In this document: positions 1-5,315 of the stretch, piece by piece
Numbering within the stretch: the first letter of the stretch is position 1
Layout: each line of letters begins with the position of its first letter
DNA from: Syntrophus sp. (in: bacteria)
GTDB lineage: Bacteria; Desulfobacterota; Syntrophia; Syntrophales; UBA5619
DNA: 5,711 nt
Assembly: GCA_013824905.1 (NCBI GenBank)
Contig: PNOO01000161.1
Coordinates: forward strand, 1 to 5,711
Reading direction: 5' to 3'
The notes under the pieces: generated by a model
Databases searched by the model: none
Seen by the model: only the letters and a program-made list of their open reading frames with translations
Told to the model about the DNA's origin: nothing
Translations under genes and position numbers: made by a program

Positions 1-903
1 TATTCCCTCCTCAAGGCGGACCATGACTTCCGGCGATGAGCCGATGAGGTGCATCTCCTGCAGGCGGAGGAAGAAGAGGTAAGGCGAGGGATTGATGTGG
101 CGGAGCGCCCGGTAGAGATCGACCGGATCCGCTGTTGAATCCCGTTGAAACCGCTGGGAGAGCACCACCTGGATGATATCCCCTGCGGCGATATACTCCT
201 TGGCTTTGACGACCATGGACTGGAATGCCTCCTGTGTCATGTCGGGCCGGAAGGGAAGTGCGTCTTTCCGAATGGCGGCGGCCGGTTTCGCGGGCCGTGG
301 CGCCCTAAGGAGGTCGGTCATCGCATCGATTCGGCGGAGGGCCTTTTCGTAGACCGGTCGCAGGTCCTCTTCTCCCTCCGTGACGGCGCAGGCGACAACT
401 TTGATCGTGTGGCGGACGTTGTCGAAGATGACAAGCGAGTCGGTGATGATGAAGACGGCATCGTCGGTTGGAACGCCTCCGGCCGCCGCTGAGGGGAGCT
501 TTTCGAAGTAACGGACCATGTCATAGCCGAGAAATCCTACGGCGCCCCCGGAGAACCGCGGTAGACCCTGCACCGGGACCGGTTGGTAGCGGCCGAGGAA
601 CTCCTTCAGAATGCGGAGAGGATCCCCCCCGTGGGGGCGCCGCTGCACCGTACCGTTTTCCTCGATGACGATCTCATTGTCCCGCACGCGAAAGATGGCC
701 AGCAGGTCCGCCCCGAGGAAGCTGTACCGCCCCCATTTTTCCCCTCCCTCCACGCTCTCCAACAAAAAGAGATGGGGACGGTCCGCCAGTTTTATGAGGG
801 CCGTGACGGGGGTTTCCATATCGGCGAGGATCTCCCGATAGATGGGGATCAGGTTTCCCTCCTTCGCCAGTTTTGTGAACGTTTCAAAGTCCGGAGTATA
901 CAT
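1..903 (-). CDS. trpE: Anthranilate synthase component I (TrpE), N-terminal 301 residues; gene runs off the left edge
   Basis: TrpE with the TrpG glutaminase converts chorismate and glutamine to anthranilate, the first committed step of tryptophan synthesis in the cytoplasm. The reading frame is open from the ATG at 903 to base 1. Visible family motifs are LLESVEGGEKWGRYSF at residues 48-62 (the LLES segment belongs to the Trp feedback-inhibition site), FSGGAVGFLGYD at 117-128, GDIIQVVLSQRF at 241-252 and IGSSPEVMVR at 287-296. These are typical of TrpE rather than PabB. The family is usually about 490-520 residues, so roughly 200 C-terminal residues, with most of the chorismate-binding core, are missing only because the window ends. 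The start is supported by an AGAGG Shine-Dalgarno 8 bases before the ATG. A Trp-rich leader peptide and hairpins lie directly upstream, which independently supports the trpE identity and points to control by attenuation. The rest of a trp operon may follow to the left, but this cannot be seen. Confidence 0.96.
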   Translation of the reverse strand, partial: MYTPDFETFTKLAKEGNLIPIYREILADMETPVTALIKLADRPHLFLLESVEGGEKWGRYSFLGADLLAIFRVRDNEIVIEENGTVQRRPHGGDPLRILKEFLGRYQPVPVQGLPRFSGGAVGFLGYDMVRYFEKLPSAAAGGVPTDDAVFIITDSLVIFDNVRHTIKVVACAVTEGEEDLRPVYEKALRRIDAMTDLLRAPRPAKPAAAIRKDALPFRPDMTQEAFQSMVVKAKEYIAAGDIIQVVLSQRFQRDSTADPVDLYRALRHINPSPYLFFLRLQEMHLIGSSPEVMVRLEEGI

Positions 904-933
904 CGTCTATTCCTCTCTCATCCCTCGTACAAT

Positions 934-965
934 AAAAAAGGCCGTGAATCGTCACGGCCTTTTTT
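934..965 (-). terminator. trp attenuator terminator hairpin (promoter-distal hairpin, trpE side)
   Basis: There is a perfect 14-bp inverted repeat: arms 934-947 and 952-965 with a 4-base loop at 948-951. The core is GGCCGTGA/TCACGGCC, flanked by six A on one side and six T on the other. On the minus strand it ends in a U-run, 31 bases before the trpE start codon, so it is an intrinsic terminator placed between leader peptide and trpE. Because of the A/T flanks it could also work in the plus direction. Its 5' arm (minus-strand sense) contains GCCGUG, which is complementary to CACGGC in the 3' arm of the next hairpin upstream (978-983). This makes the two folds mutually exclusive, as in classical attenuators. 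Confidence 0.85.
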
Positions 966-972
966 AAAAAAC

Positions 973-1010
973 AAAAAGCCGTGGGGTACTGAAGAGGTCC
1001 CCACGGCTTT
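973..1010 (-). promoter_or_regulatory. First hairpin of the trp attenuator, itself terminator-like
   Basis: The arms at 975-986 and 999-1010 form a perfect 12-bp stem (minus strand AAAGCCGUGGGG with CCCCACGGCUUU) around a 12-base loop. On the minus strand the stem is followed by UU-G-UUUUUU, so it has the form of an intrinsic terminator in its own right. In attenuator terms it would be the 1:2 hairpin. Its 3' arm plus the following U-run can instead pair with the 5' arm of the 934-965 hairpin (CACGGC with GCCGUG, one GU, then U-A pairs), giving a 2:3 antiterminator of about 11 bp. The folds are inferred by eye, not calculated. Confidence 0.75.
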
Positions 1011-1031
1011 CATCTTTATTCTATCATCTGA

Positions 1032-1103
1032 TCAGCAGCGGACAAACCCCTCCCTCGTGTTGTTCCACCACCACCAGTTCTTCCCTGCGATCCGTATCTT
1101 CAT
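1032..1103 (-). CDS. trpL: trp operon leader peptide with four consecutive Trp codons
   Basis: This is a 23-codon frame ending in TGA: it begins MKIRIAGKN, continues with four tandem TGG codons (1065-1076) and ends NNTREGFVRC. Trp is rare in proteins (TrpE here has a single Trp in 301 residues), so four in a row upstream of trpE and followed by two hairpins is the signature of a ribosome-stalling attenuator leader. When charged tRNA-Trp is scarce the ribosome should pause at these codons and alter folding of the downstream RNA. The ATG at 1103 is preferred because it lies about 25 bases after the predicted transcription start. An in-frame ATG at 1118 would add five residues (MSVII) but leaves a very short 5' end. 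Neither start has a strong Shine-Dalgarno; a weak GAG lies about 11 bases before the 1103 start. The peptide itself probably has no function beyond being translated. Confidence 0.9.
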   Translation of the reverse strand: MKIRIAGKNWWWWNNTREGFVRC

Positions 1104-1135
1104 AATGATTACACTCATTTCAAATAGTTGTTGAT

Positions 1136-1164
1136 CTTCTAACAGATTTTTTCGCATCTGTCAA
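1136..1164 (-). promoter_or_regulatory. Promoter of the trpL-trpE transcript
   Basis: On the minus strand there is an exact TTGACA -35 box (1164-1159), a 17-base spacer and TAGAAG (1141-1136; 4 of 6 matches to TATAAT). This places the transcription start near 1129, about 26 bases before trpL. The spacer is almost filled by an inverted repeat, ACAGAT (1142-1147 in plus-strand sense) with ATCTGT (1156-1161), separated by 8 bases and overlapping the -35 box. This could be an operator. The -35 is convincing; the -10 is weaker. Confidence 0.6.
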
Positions 1165-1232
1165 TTACATTTTTTACTTGGCCGGCCTGTCGAAGGTTTT
1201 GCACCGACAAATGGCCTCATGGAGCCTCATGT

Positions 1233-1261
1233 CCTGTGCGCCTTCAGTTACGGTGCACAGG
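1233..1261. repeat. Unassigned 10-bp inverted repeat
   Basis: CCTGTGCGCC (1233-1242) pairs with GGTGCACAGG (1252-1261) around a 9-base loop. One of the ten pairs is a G-T wobble. No T-run follows on either strand, so it is not a standard intrinsic terminator. It lies about 70 bases upstream of the trp -35 box. It could be a protein-binding site or an RNA structure, but nothing else identifies it. Confidence 0.4.
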
Positions 1262-1338
1262 CGAGTTTGCTAAGGCGCATTTAAGCAGACAGTCGCTTTT
1301 GGTATCGCTTTTTCCCCGGCGTTATGGTTATACACAGG

Positions 1339-1417
1339 CTGCCCCGGGGCAGTCGGGATCGCCATAGTCGGATGAAAGAGATCCTCGATCTCTGATCATA
1401 CCCGGTGATGAGCCGGG
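1339..1417 (+). repeat. Cluster of three inverted repeats in front of yaiI
   Basis: Three elements follow one another just before the yaiI start. The first is the perfect 14-bp palindrome CTGCCCCGGGGCAG at 1339-1352, with no loop. The second is a stem AGAGATC/GATCTCT (1377-1383 and 1387-1393, loop CTC), which extends outward through ATGA/TCAT (1372-1375 and 1396-1399) across a small internal loop. The third is CCCGG/CCGGG (1401-1405 and 1413-1417). If transcription starts upstream of 1339 they would form a structured 5' leader ending about 20 bases before the ATG. The gapless palindrome suits a dimeric DNA-binding protein better than RNA folding. No known riboswitch pattern was recognised. 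Confidence 0.4.
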
Positions 1418-1439
1418 ATTATTCATCAAAAGGAACTCA

Positions 1440-1901
1440 ATGCGGATACTTGTCGACGCGGATGCATTTCCGAATGTGATAAAGGATATCCTGATCAGGG
1501 CCGGAGAGCGGATGCGCGTGCCTCTGATTTTTGTGGCCTGTAAGCGGCTGAGGCTCGAGAGGTCAGACAGTATCTCCAGTATTGAAGTGCCGATCGGCCC
1601 TGATCTGGTCGATGATCGCATTGCAGAGCTCGTGCAATCGGGCGATCTTGTCATTACCGCCGACATTCCGCTCGCGGACCGTGTGGTGACCAAAGGCGCC
1701 TATGCCATCAATCCGAGGGGCGAGCTCTATACCGAGGAGAACATCAAGGACCGTCTGGCCATGCGCGACCTCATGAATGAACTGAGAGACGGTGGTATGA
1801 TGACGGGGGGACCCGCGGAATTCAGCAAGAAAGACCGCCAGGCGTTTGCCAACCAGTTGAACCGCATTTTGATCAGACAGGTCAAAAAAGAAAAAGCTTA
1901 A
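1440..1901 (+). CDS. yaiI: YaiI/YqxD family protein (UPF0178, DUF188; PIN-like fold)
   Basis: This 153-residue protein matches the full usual length of the UPF0178 family. Conserved features are the N-terminal VDADAFP (residues 5-11), GPDLVDDRIAELV (53-65), GDLVITADIPLAD (68-80), NPRG (91-94) and the family's C-terminal signature TGGPAEFSKKDRQAF (122-136). The repeated acidic residues (D6, D8, D58/D59, D69, D75) fit the PIN-like metal-binding fold proposed for the family. The biochemical role of the family is not established, and nuclease activity would be an inference. Many relatives have DACP at the first motif; here Cys is replaced by Phe. There is no signal peptide or membrane segment, so it is cytoplasmic. 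The ATG at 1440 has an AGGA Shine-Dalgarno about 6 bases upstream. The gene is alone on its strand. It converges with the ATPase gene across only 58 bases, where I see no clear intrinsic terminator. Confidence 0.93.
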   Translation: MRILVDADAFPNVIKDILIRAGERMRVPLIFVACKRLRLERSDSISSIEVPIGPDLVDDRIAELVQSGDLVITADIPLADRVVTKGAYAINPRGELYTEENIKDRLAMRDLMNELRDGGMMTGGPAEFSKKDRQAFANQLNRILIRQVKKEKA

Positions 1902-1959
1902 TTGAAGCTCCCTGTGATCAATGTTTCCCGGCGATAACCATGATCTTGTTGTGGACGAT

Positions 1960-4239
1960 TTACCCTTTCCGCTCGTAACGGCAGACCTGCAAAATCTCCT
2001 CAAGATCCGTGATCCCTTGAAAAACCTTCTGGATGCCATCCATTATCAGAGTTTTCATCCCATCCTTGAGCGCCATGAGCCTCAATTCATCCGCGTTGGC
2101 CCTGTGCCGAATGGCTTTCTTGATCTCTTCCGTACTAAGAAACAGCTCGTGTATGGCAACGCGTCCCCTGTAGCCGCTGCCGTTGCAGATGTCACAGCCG
2201 ACTTTTTTCATCAGCCTGAGGTCCGGAGAGTAGCTCTCTCCGCCATGTTGCTGGAACCATTGGGCATCGTAAATCTGCACCAGTTCGTCATAGGTCTGTT
2301 TGTCGGGATGATACGGCTTCTTGCATTTTTCGCAAAGCCGCCGGGCGAGACGTTGCGCGAGAATCCCCAACAAGGCGTCCGCAAAAGTGAATGGGTCCAT
2401 ACCCATCTCAATCAAGCGGACAACCGTCTCCGGCGCCGTGTTCGTATGGAGCGTACTGAGAACCAGGTGACCGGTGAGGCACGCTTCGATGGCCGTTTTT
2501 GCCGTTTCCGCGTCCCGCATTTCACCGATCATGATCACGTCAGGGTCGGAACGTAAGAAGGAACGAAGGACTTCATGAAAGTTCACCCCGATTTTCGCAT
2601 GCACCTGGACTTGCCTGAGCCCCGCCTGGGTAATTTCAACGGGATCCTCTACCGTCCATATCTTAATTTCCGTTGTGTTGAGATACTTTAGCGCCGAGTG
2701 GAGGGTCGTTGTTTTACCCGACCCGGTGGGACCGACACAGAGAATGAAACCATTGGGCTGGTCAAGGATGCTTTTCAGTGCCTTGAGATTGGGTTCCGAC
2801 AAGGCCATCTCTTCGAGGGGCATCGGTTTGGCTGCGGTCAGAATCCGCAAGACGGCGTCTTCATTGCCGCCGATGGTTGGCGTCACTTCCACCCGGTATT
2901 CAATTGGATTGTTCTGATGCAGGATAATGATTTTACCGCTCTGAGGTTTTCGCCGCTCCGAAATGTCCAGGTTGGACATGATCTTGAGTCTCGAAATGAT
3001 CGCCCTTTTGAACATCGTGGGGATCTGGTGGGCAACTTGGCAGATACCGTCGATACGGTATCGTAACTGAAAGGGCTCACCGCGCTGGCCGGGTTCAAAA
3101 TGAATATCGGATGCCCTTTTCGCATAGCCTTCTATAAGGATCTTGTTGACCAACGACACAATCTGAGAATCCGTTTCATTGATGCCGGCTTCTTCCAATT
3201 CTTCTTCAACGGAGAGATGGTCGTCGGACAGGTTGCTGATTATTTCTTCTAAGTGGTGTTCCTCCTTTGGATAGTACTTGAGAATCGCTTCCCGGATCTG
3301 GGCCGCCGTCGTGACGACCAGTTCGATGCGACGTTTGATGTAGAATCGCAGAGAATCCGGAATGGAATAATCGGTCGGTTCCGAAGTTGCCACGACGATG
3401 CGCTTCCCGTCATCTTCCAGCGGCAGGACCTGTAAACGATGGACAATATCAGCGGATAGGCAGGCCAGTGCCTCTTTTGTAGGGACCATTGTGTTAAGAT
3501 CGATAAAAGGCATGCGGAACTTGACGGCCAGCGCCTTGAGGAGCTGGTCTTCGGTGATCAATCCTTCCTCGATCAGCAGTCGTCCGATTTTTTTCCTTTT
3601 ATCCGTATCCTGACTCAACAGCGCTGTTTCCACCTGCGCCTTTGTCACTAAGCCGGCTTCGACCAGGATGTCCCCCACTTTCATCCGGTGTGACACCTTT
3701 CCGCTTTTATGGGCATTTTCGATGGCATCCTCGATGATTTGATGTTGCATATGATGCTGCTCGGAAATAATGTCTCCTAGTCGCTTCTCGCGCAATATCT
3801 TCTGTTGTTTTAGAACCTTATCAATGGAAGAAGGGGTGACCAATCCCTTGTCCTCAAGAATTGCCCCGATCGGGCGATCTTCCTGGCGACTCTTCACACC
3901 ACGGGTCGTGAAAAAGATGAGTGTATAGGGATGCGTCAAGTCCGGCTGCAATCCATAAAAACCGTTCGGAAATTGCTGGTCCTTCAAAACAGCGACATGG
4001 TAGCGATTTCCCGTCATCGTGATGACTTCTTCCAATGGTTGCTCAAGGCTGGAAAACATCTTGGGACTCGCCTTCGGTTTCATCATGACACAGCAAACGA
4101 TTGAAAAGTGAAACGTTTGCGTATTGCCGTTTCTTGCCAATTTTACTCGAATCTCATTTTCAGCCGGCTGGAAGGGGCGGGCCAGATCCGCTTCTTCTCT
4201 TCGTCCGTCCATCAATTCTAAGATAAGATCATAATTCAT
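1960..4239 (-). CDS. GspE/PilB-family type II secretion / type IV pilus assembly ATPase with an extended, repeat-containing N-terminus
   Basis: This is a hexameric AAA-like motor ATPase (759 residues, against about 500-570 for typical GspE or PilB) that drives pilin or pseudopilin polymerisation at the inner membrane's cytoplasmic face. Residues 1-115 form an unassigned N-terminal domain. Residues 121-241 hold four tandem MshEN-like half-repeats (starting near 121, 152, 186 and 216) with the pattern hydrophobic-G-x-x-h-x-x-x-G-h-h-T. Residues 242-322 match the usual T2SSE N-terminal module, and 355-759 the ATPase core. Core motifs are RASDIHFEP (375-383), Walker A GPTGSGKTTT (503-512), the Asp box TVEDPVE (529-535), Walker B DPDVIMIGEMRD (565-576), the His box STLHTN (595-600) and a zinc tetracysteine C636xxC639...C682xxC685. 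All motor residues are present, so it should be active. The start is supported by GAGG 8 bases before the ATG at 4239. No other pilus or secretion gene is in the window, so GspE versus PilB cannot be decided. A strong promoter at 4383-4411 probably drives it. Confidence 0.93.
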   Translation of the reverse strand: MNYDLILELMDGRREEADLARPFQPAENEIRVKLARNGNTQTFHFSIVCCVMMKPKASPKMFSSLEQPLEEVITMTGNRYHVAVLKDQQFPNGFYGLQPDLTHPYTLIFFTTRGVKSRQEDRPIGAILEDKGLVTPSSIDKVLKQQKILREKRLGDIISEQHHMQHQIIEDAIENAHKSGKVSHRMKVGDILVEAGLVTKAQVETALLSQDTDKRKKIGRLLIEEGLITEDQLLKALAVKFRMPFIDLNTMVPTKEALACLSADIVHRLQVLPLEDDGKRIVVATSEPTDYSIPDSLRFYIKRRIELVVTTAAQIREAILKYYPKEEHHLEEIISNLSDDHLSVEEELEEAGINETDSQIVSLVNKILIEGYAKRASDIHFEPGQRGEPFQLRYRIDGICQVAHQIPTMFKRAIISRLKIMSNLDISERRKPQSGKIIILHQNNPIEYRVEVTPTIGGNEDAVLRILTAAKPMPLEEMALSEPNLKALKSILDQPNGFILCVGPTGSGKTTTLHSALKYLNTTEIKIWTVEDPVEITQAGLRQVQVHAKIGVNFHEVLRSFLRSDPDVIMIGEMRDAETAKTAIEACLTGHLVLSTLHTNTAPETVVRLIEMGMDPFTFADALLGILAQRLARRLCEKCKKPYHPDKQTYDELVQIYDAQWFQQHGGESYSPDLRLMKKVGCDICNGSGYRGRVAIHELFLSTEEIKKAIRHRANADELRLMALKDGMKTLIMDGIQKVFQGITDLEEILQVCRYERKG

Positions 4240-4257
4240 CCTAAGACCTCACTATAT

Positions 4258-4347
4258 CTACATAAATTTGAGGGGATACACTTCAGCCCTTATTTCCGAA
4301 CCATCCAGATTGAGTGTGGCCGGGATCGCCCGGTCCAGTTCTGCCAT
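4258..4347 (-). CDS. Possible 29-residue ORF in the leader of the assembly ATPase
   Basis: This is a short frame (ATG at 4347, TAG at 4260-4258) beginning MAELDRAIPATLNLDG. It ends 18 bases before the ATPase start and lies downstream of the predicted ATPase promoter. Its middle (LNLDGSEIRAEV) resembles the N-terminus of the ATPase itself (ELMDGRREEADL) in the DG, the Ala five residues later, and the acidic and hydrophobic positions after it. It might be a translated leader ORF, a duplicated first segment of the ATPase N-terminal domain, or chance. The ribosome-binding context is poor: AGGGA abuts the ATG directly, and GGA lies about 10 bases upstream. A small CCGGG/CCCGG hairpin (4320-4333) lies within it. 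I do not assign a function. Confidence 0.3.
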   Translation of the reverse strand: MAELDRAIPATLNLDGSEIRAEVYPLKFM

Positions 4348-4370
4348 TCCCTGTTTCCAATGAAGATTGA

Positions 4371-4559
4371 TTATCTATGGAAATAATATGATAGCCACTC
4401 TCCAATGTCAACAACCCATTGTCGAAGTATTAACGGACTTCTTTTTTCCCGTTTGTACTTCAGCGTGTCGGTCCGGGATATCAGGTCGTCGAGTGGCAGG
4501 AGAAACTCAATTTCAGGCAGTTTTGTCGGTTTGGACAGTAGTTCAGCGCGGGAGATAAG
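4371..4559 (-). pseudogene. Possible remnant of a coding sequence (62 codons, no start codon)
   Basis: Between a TGA at 4562-4560 and a TAA at 4373-4371 a minus-strand frame is open for 62 codons. The part around PEIEFLLPLDDLISRTDTLK (residues 15-34) has codons (CTG, CTC, GAC, ACC, ACG, AAG, TAC) like those of the neighbouring genes. The last 20 or so codons look less gene-like and overlap the promoter. There is no ATG, GTG or TTG start. The only nearby ATG (4563) is in another frame and stops after six codons, so a frameshift would be needed. I do not recognise the protein. It could be the eroded 3' end of a gene or a chance open frame. Confidence 0.25.
4383..4411 (-). promoter_or_regulatory. 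Strong sigma70-type promoter upstream of the assembly ATPase
   Basis: On the minus strand TTGACA (4411-4406) is followed by a 17-base spacer and TATTAT (4388-4383). That is a perfect -35, 5 of 6 matches at -10 and ideal spacing. The predicted transcription start near 4376 gives the ATPase mRNA a leader of about 137 bases containing the 29-codon frame at 4258-4347. The promoter lies within the open stretch at 4371-4559, which argues that stretch is no longer an intact gene in this position. Confidence 0.65.
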
Positions 4560-4607
4560 TCATCCGCGGCCTTCGACGGCCCGGACGGTATAGAGAAGCT
4601 TTCTCTC
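4560..4607. other. Short spacer after the ModA-like gene; weak hairpins only
   Basis: Just past the stop codon of the ModA-like gene lies a 6-bp AGAGAA/TTCTCT stem (4592-4597 and 4601-4606, loop of 3) and a small GGCC...GGCC repeat (4568-4571 and 4578-4581). Neither is followed by a T-run on the minus strand, so I do not call an intrinsic terminator. Confidence 0.35.
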
Positions 4608-5315
4608 TCAGCGTGCGGGCTCGTATCCCGCCTGTTTAAACCGGGCCTGCACCGGTGGGCTTATCATGAAGCTCAGGAATGCTTGCGCAGCCTCGGGATG
4701 CGGTGTACGCTCGAGCAAGATCCCCGTATAAGTAGTCATGTTCTGCAGACTGCCGGGATACGGACCAACCAAGACAACCTCCTTCACGGAGAGGATCTCG
4801 CTGATCTGGGTCAGGCCGATCGCGTTTGCGGTCGACTTCGTCATCAGTTCCATCGAGACCTTGCCGCCGCCGGCAGTACGACCCTTCTTTCGCACCTCGT
4901 CCCCGATGCCCAGACGGTCCGCCATCTGCAGGAAGTAAGCGCCGGCCGTACCGATCTTGGGATCGGCATGGTAGATCTCCGTTGCGGCCAAGAGCGACTG
5001 TTTGAGTTCCTCTGGTGTTCCAATGGCAGGTTTGGCAGCGTCCTTCCGTACCGCGATGCCGCCGCCAACCTTTCCTAAGGGAACGATCGTATCGGATCGC
5101 ACCAGCCCCTTGGTAAGGAGTTGTTCGATGATGACTGGTGTGACAATGGCGAGGTCAGCCGGTTCACCGGCGTAGATCTTGTCCCGAAGCGCCCCCACAG
5201 GAGCGTAGGTCAGCTTGACGGTGTGGCCGCTCTCCCTTTCGAATATTCCCGCCATATCCCTGATGATCGATTCGGTCGCTCCTGCGGCCAGTATGTTGAG
5301 TTCCGCCAAAATCAT
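4608..5315 (-). CDS. ModA-like periplasmic-binding-protein fold without a signal peptide
   Basis: This 235-residue protein has the type II solute-binding fold of the ModA/SBP_bac_11 group. Features are NILAAGATESIIRDM at the N-terminus (residues 7-21; ModA proteins have a similar ligand-loop A-A/G-S/T segment), FERESGHTV (25-33), PADLAIVTP (52-60), GTAGAYFLQ (122-130), IGLTQISEI (166-174), GPYPGSLQNMT (184-194) and FLSFMISPPVQARF (213-226) leading to a terminal GYEP. Secreted ModA proteins have a Sec or lipoprotein signal in front of the first strand. Here strand 1 starts six residues after the Met. The start is firm: GGAGG lies 6 bases before the ATG at 5315, and the frame upstream within tctA encodes no hydrophobic segment. 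There is no Cys or Trp. The protein is therefore predicted to be cytoplasmic. The ATG overlaps the tctA stop by four bases (ATGA), implying translational coupling. The ligand is unknown: molybdate, another oxyanion or an organic acid are all open. The family call is firm, the role is not. Confidence 0.85.
   Translation of the reverse strand: MILAELNILAAGATESIIRDMAGIFERESGHTVKLTYAPVGALRDKIYAGEPADLAIVTPVIIEQLLTKGLVRSDTIVPLGKVGGGIAVRKDAAKPAIGTPEELKQSLLAATEIYHADPKIGTAGAYFLQMADRLGIGDEVRKKGRTAGGGKVSMELMTKSTANAIGLTQISEILSVKEVVLVGPYPGSLQNMTTYTGILLERTPHPEAAQAFLSFMISPPVQARFKQAGYEPAR

Larger units (their letters stand above)
1165..1439. other. Intergenic region between the divergent trp leader and yaiI; no gene seen
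   Basis: I see no convincing reading frame in these 275 bases on either strand. The region must hold the promoter or promoters for yaiI, but no good -35/-10 pair stands out. It does contain an 8-bp direct repeat GCCTCATG (1214-1221 and 1224-1231, exactly 10 bp apart), a hairpin at 1233-1261, a perfect palindrome at 1339-1352 and two further stem-loops at 1372-1399 and 1401-1417. Base composition is similar to the flanking genes, with no sign of an insertion element. Confidence 0.6.

Noticed and set aside
583..1134. Long plus-strand open frame of 183 codons opposite trpE and its leader
   Set aside because: It is antisense to trpE, trpL and both hairpins; its composition follows the trpE codons and the protein shows no recognisable features.
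1265..1330. Stretch reminiscent of an integron attC site (TAAGGCGCATTTAAG ... CGGCGTTATGG)
   Set aside because: The right-hand core does not fit GTTRRRY, there is no matching AAC-type left core, and the halves are not complementary.
1902..1959. Possible bidirectional terminator between the convergent yaiI and ATPase genes
   Set aside because: Only 5-bp pairings (AGCTT/AAGCT, GATCA/TGATC) without T-runs; not enough to call.
1328..2039. Minus-strand open frames overlapping yaiI
   Set aside because: They lie antisense to a clearly conserved UPF0178 gene and carry no family signature or good ribosome-binding site.
1921..2556. Plus-strand open frame of 211 codons opposite the ATPase C-terminus
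   Set aside because: It is the antisense shadow of conserved ATPase sequence (Walker B, His box and tetracysteine regions), which fully explains the open frame.
4240..4376. c-di-GMP riboswitch in the leader of the assembly ATPase
   Set aside because: I looked for the GEMM-type conserved segments because the protein has MshEN repeats, but found only a 5-bp CCGGG/CCCGG hairpin.
4367..4593. Two plus-strand frames of about 62 codons in the gap before the ATPase
   Set aside because: No Shine-Dalgarno, unlikely residue composition (many Ser/Arg/Cys), and they lie across the minus-strand promoter.
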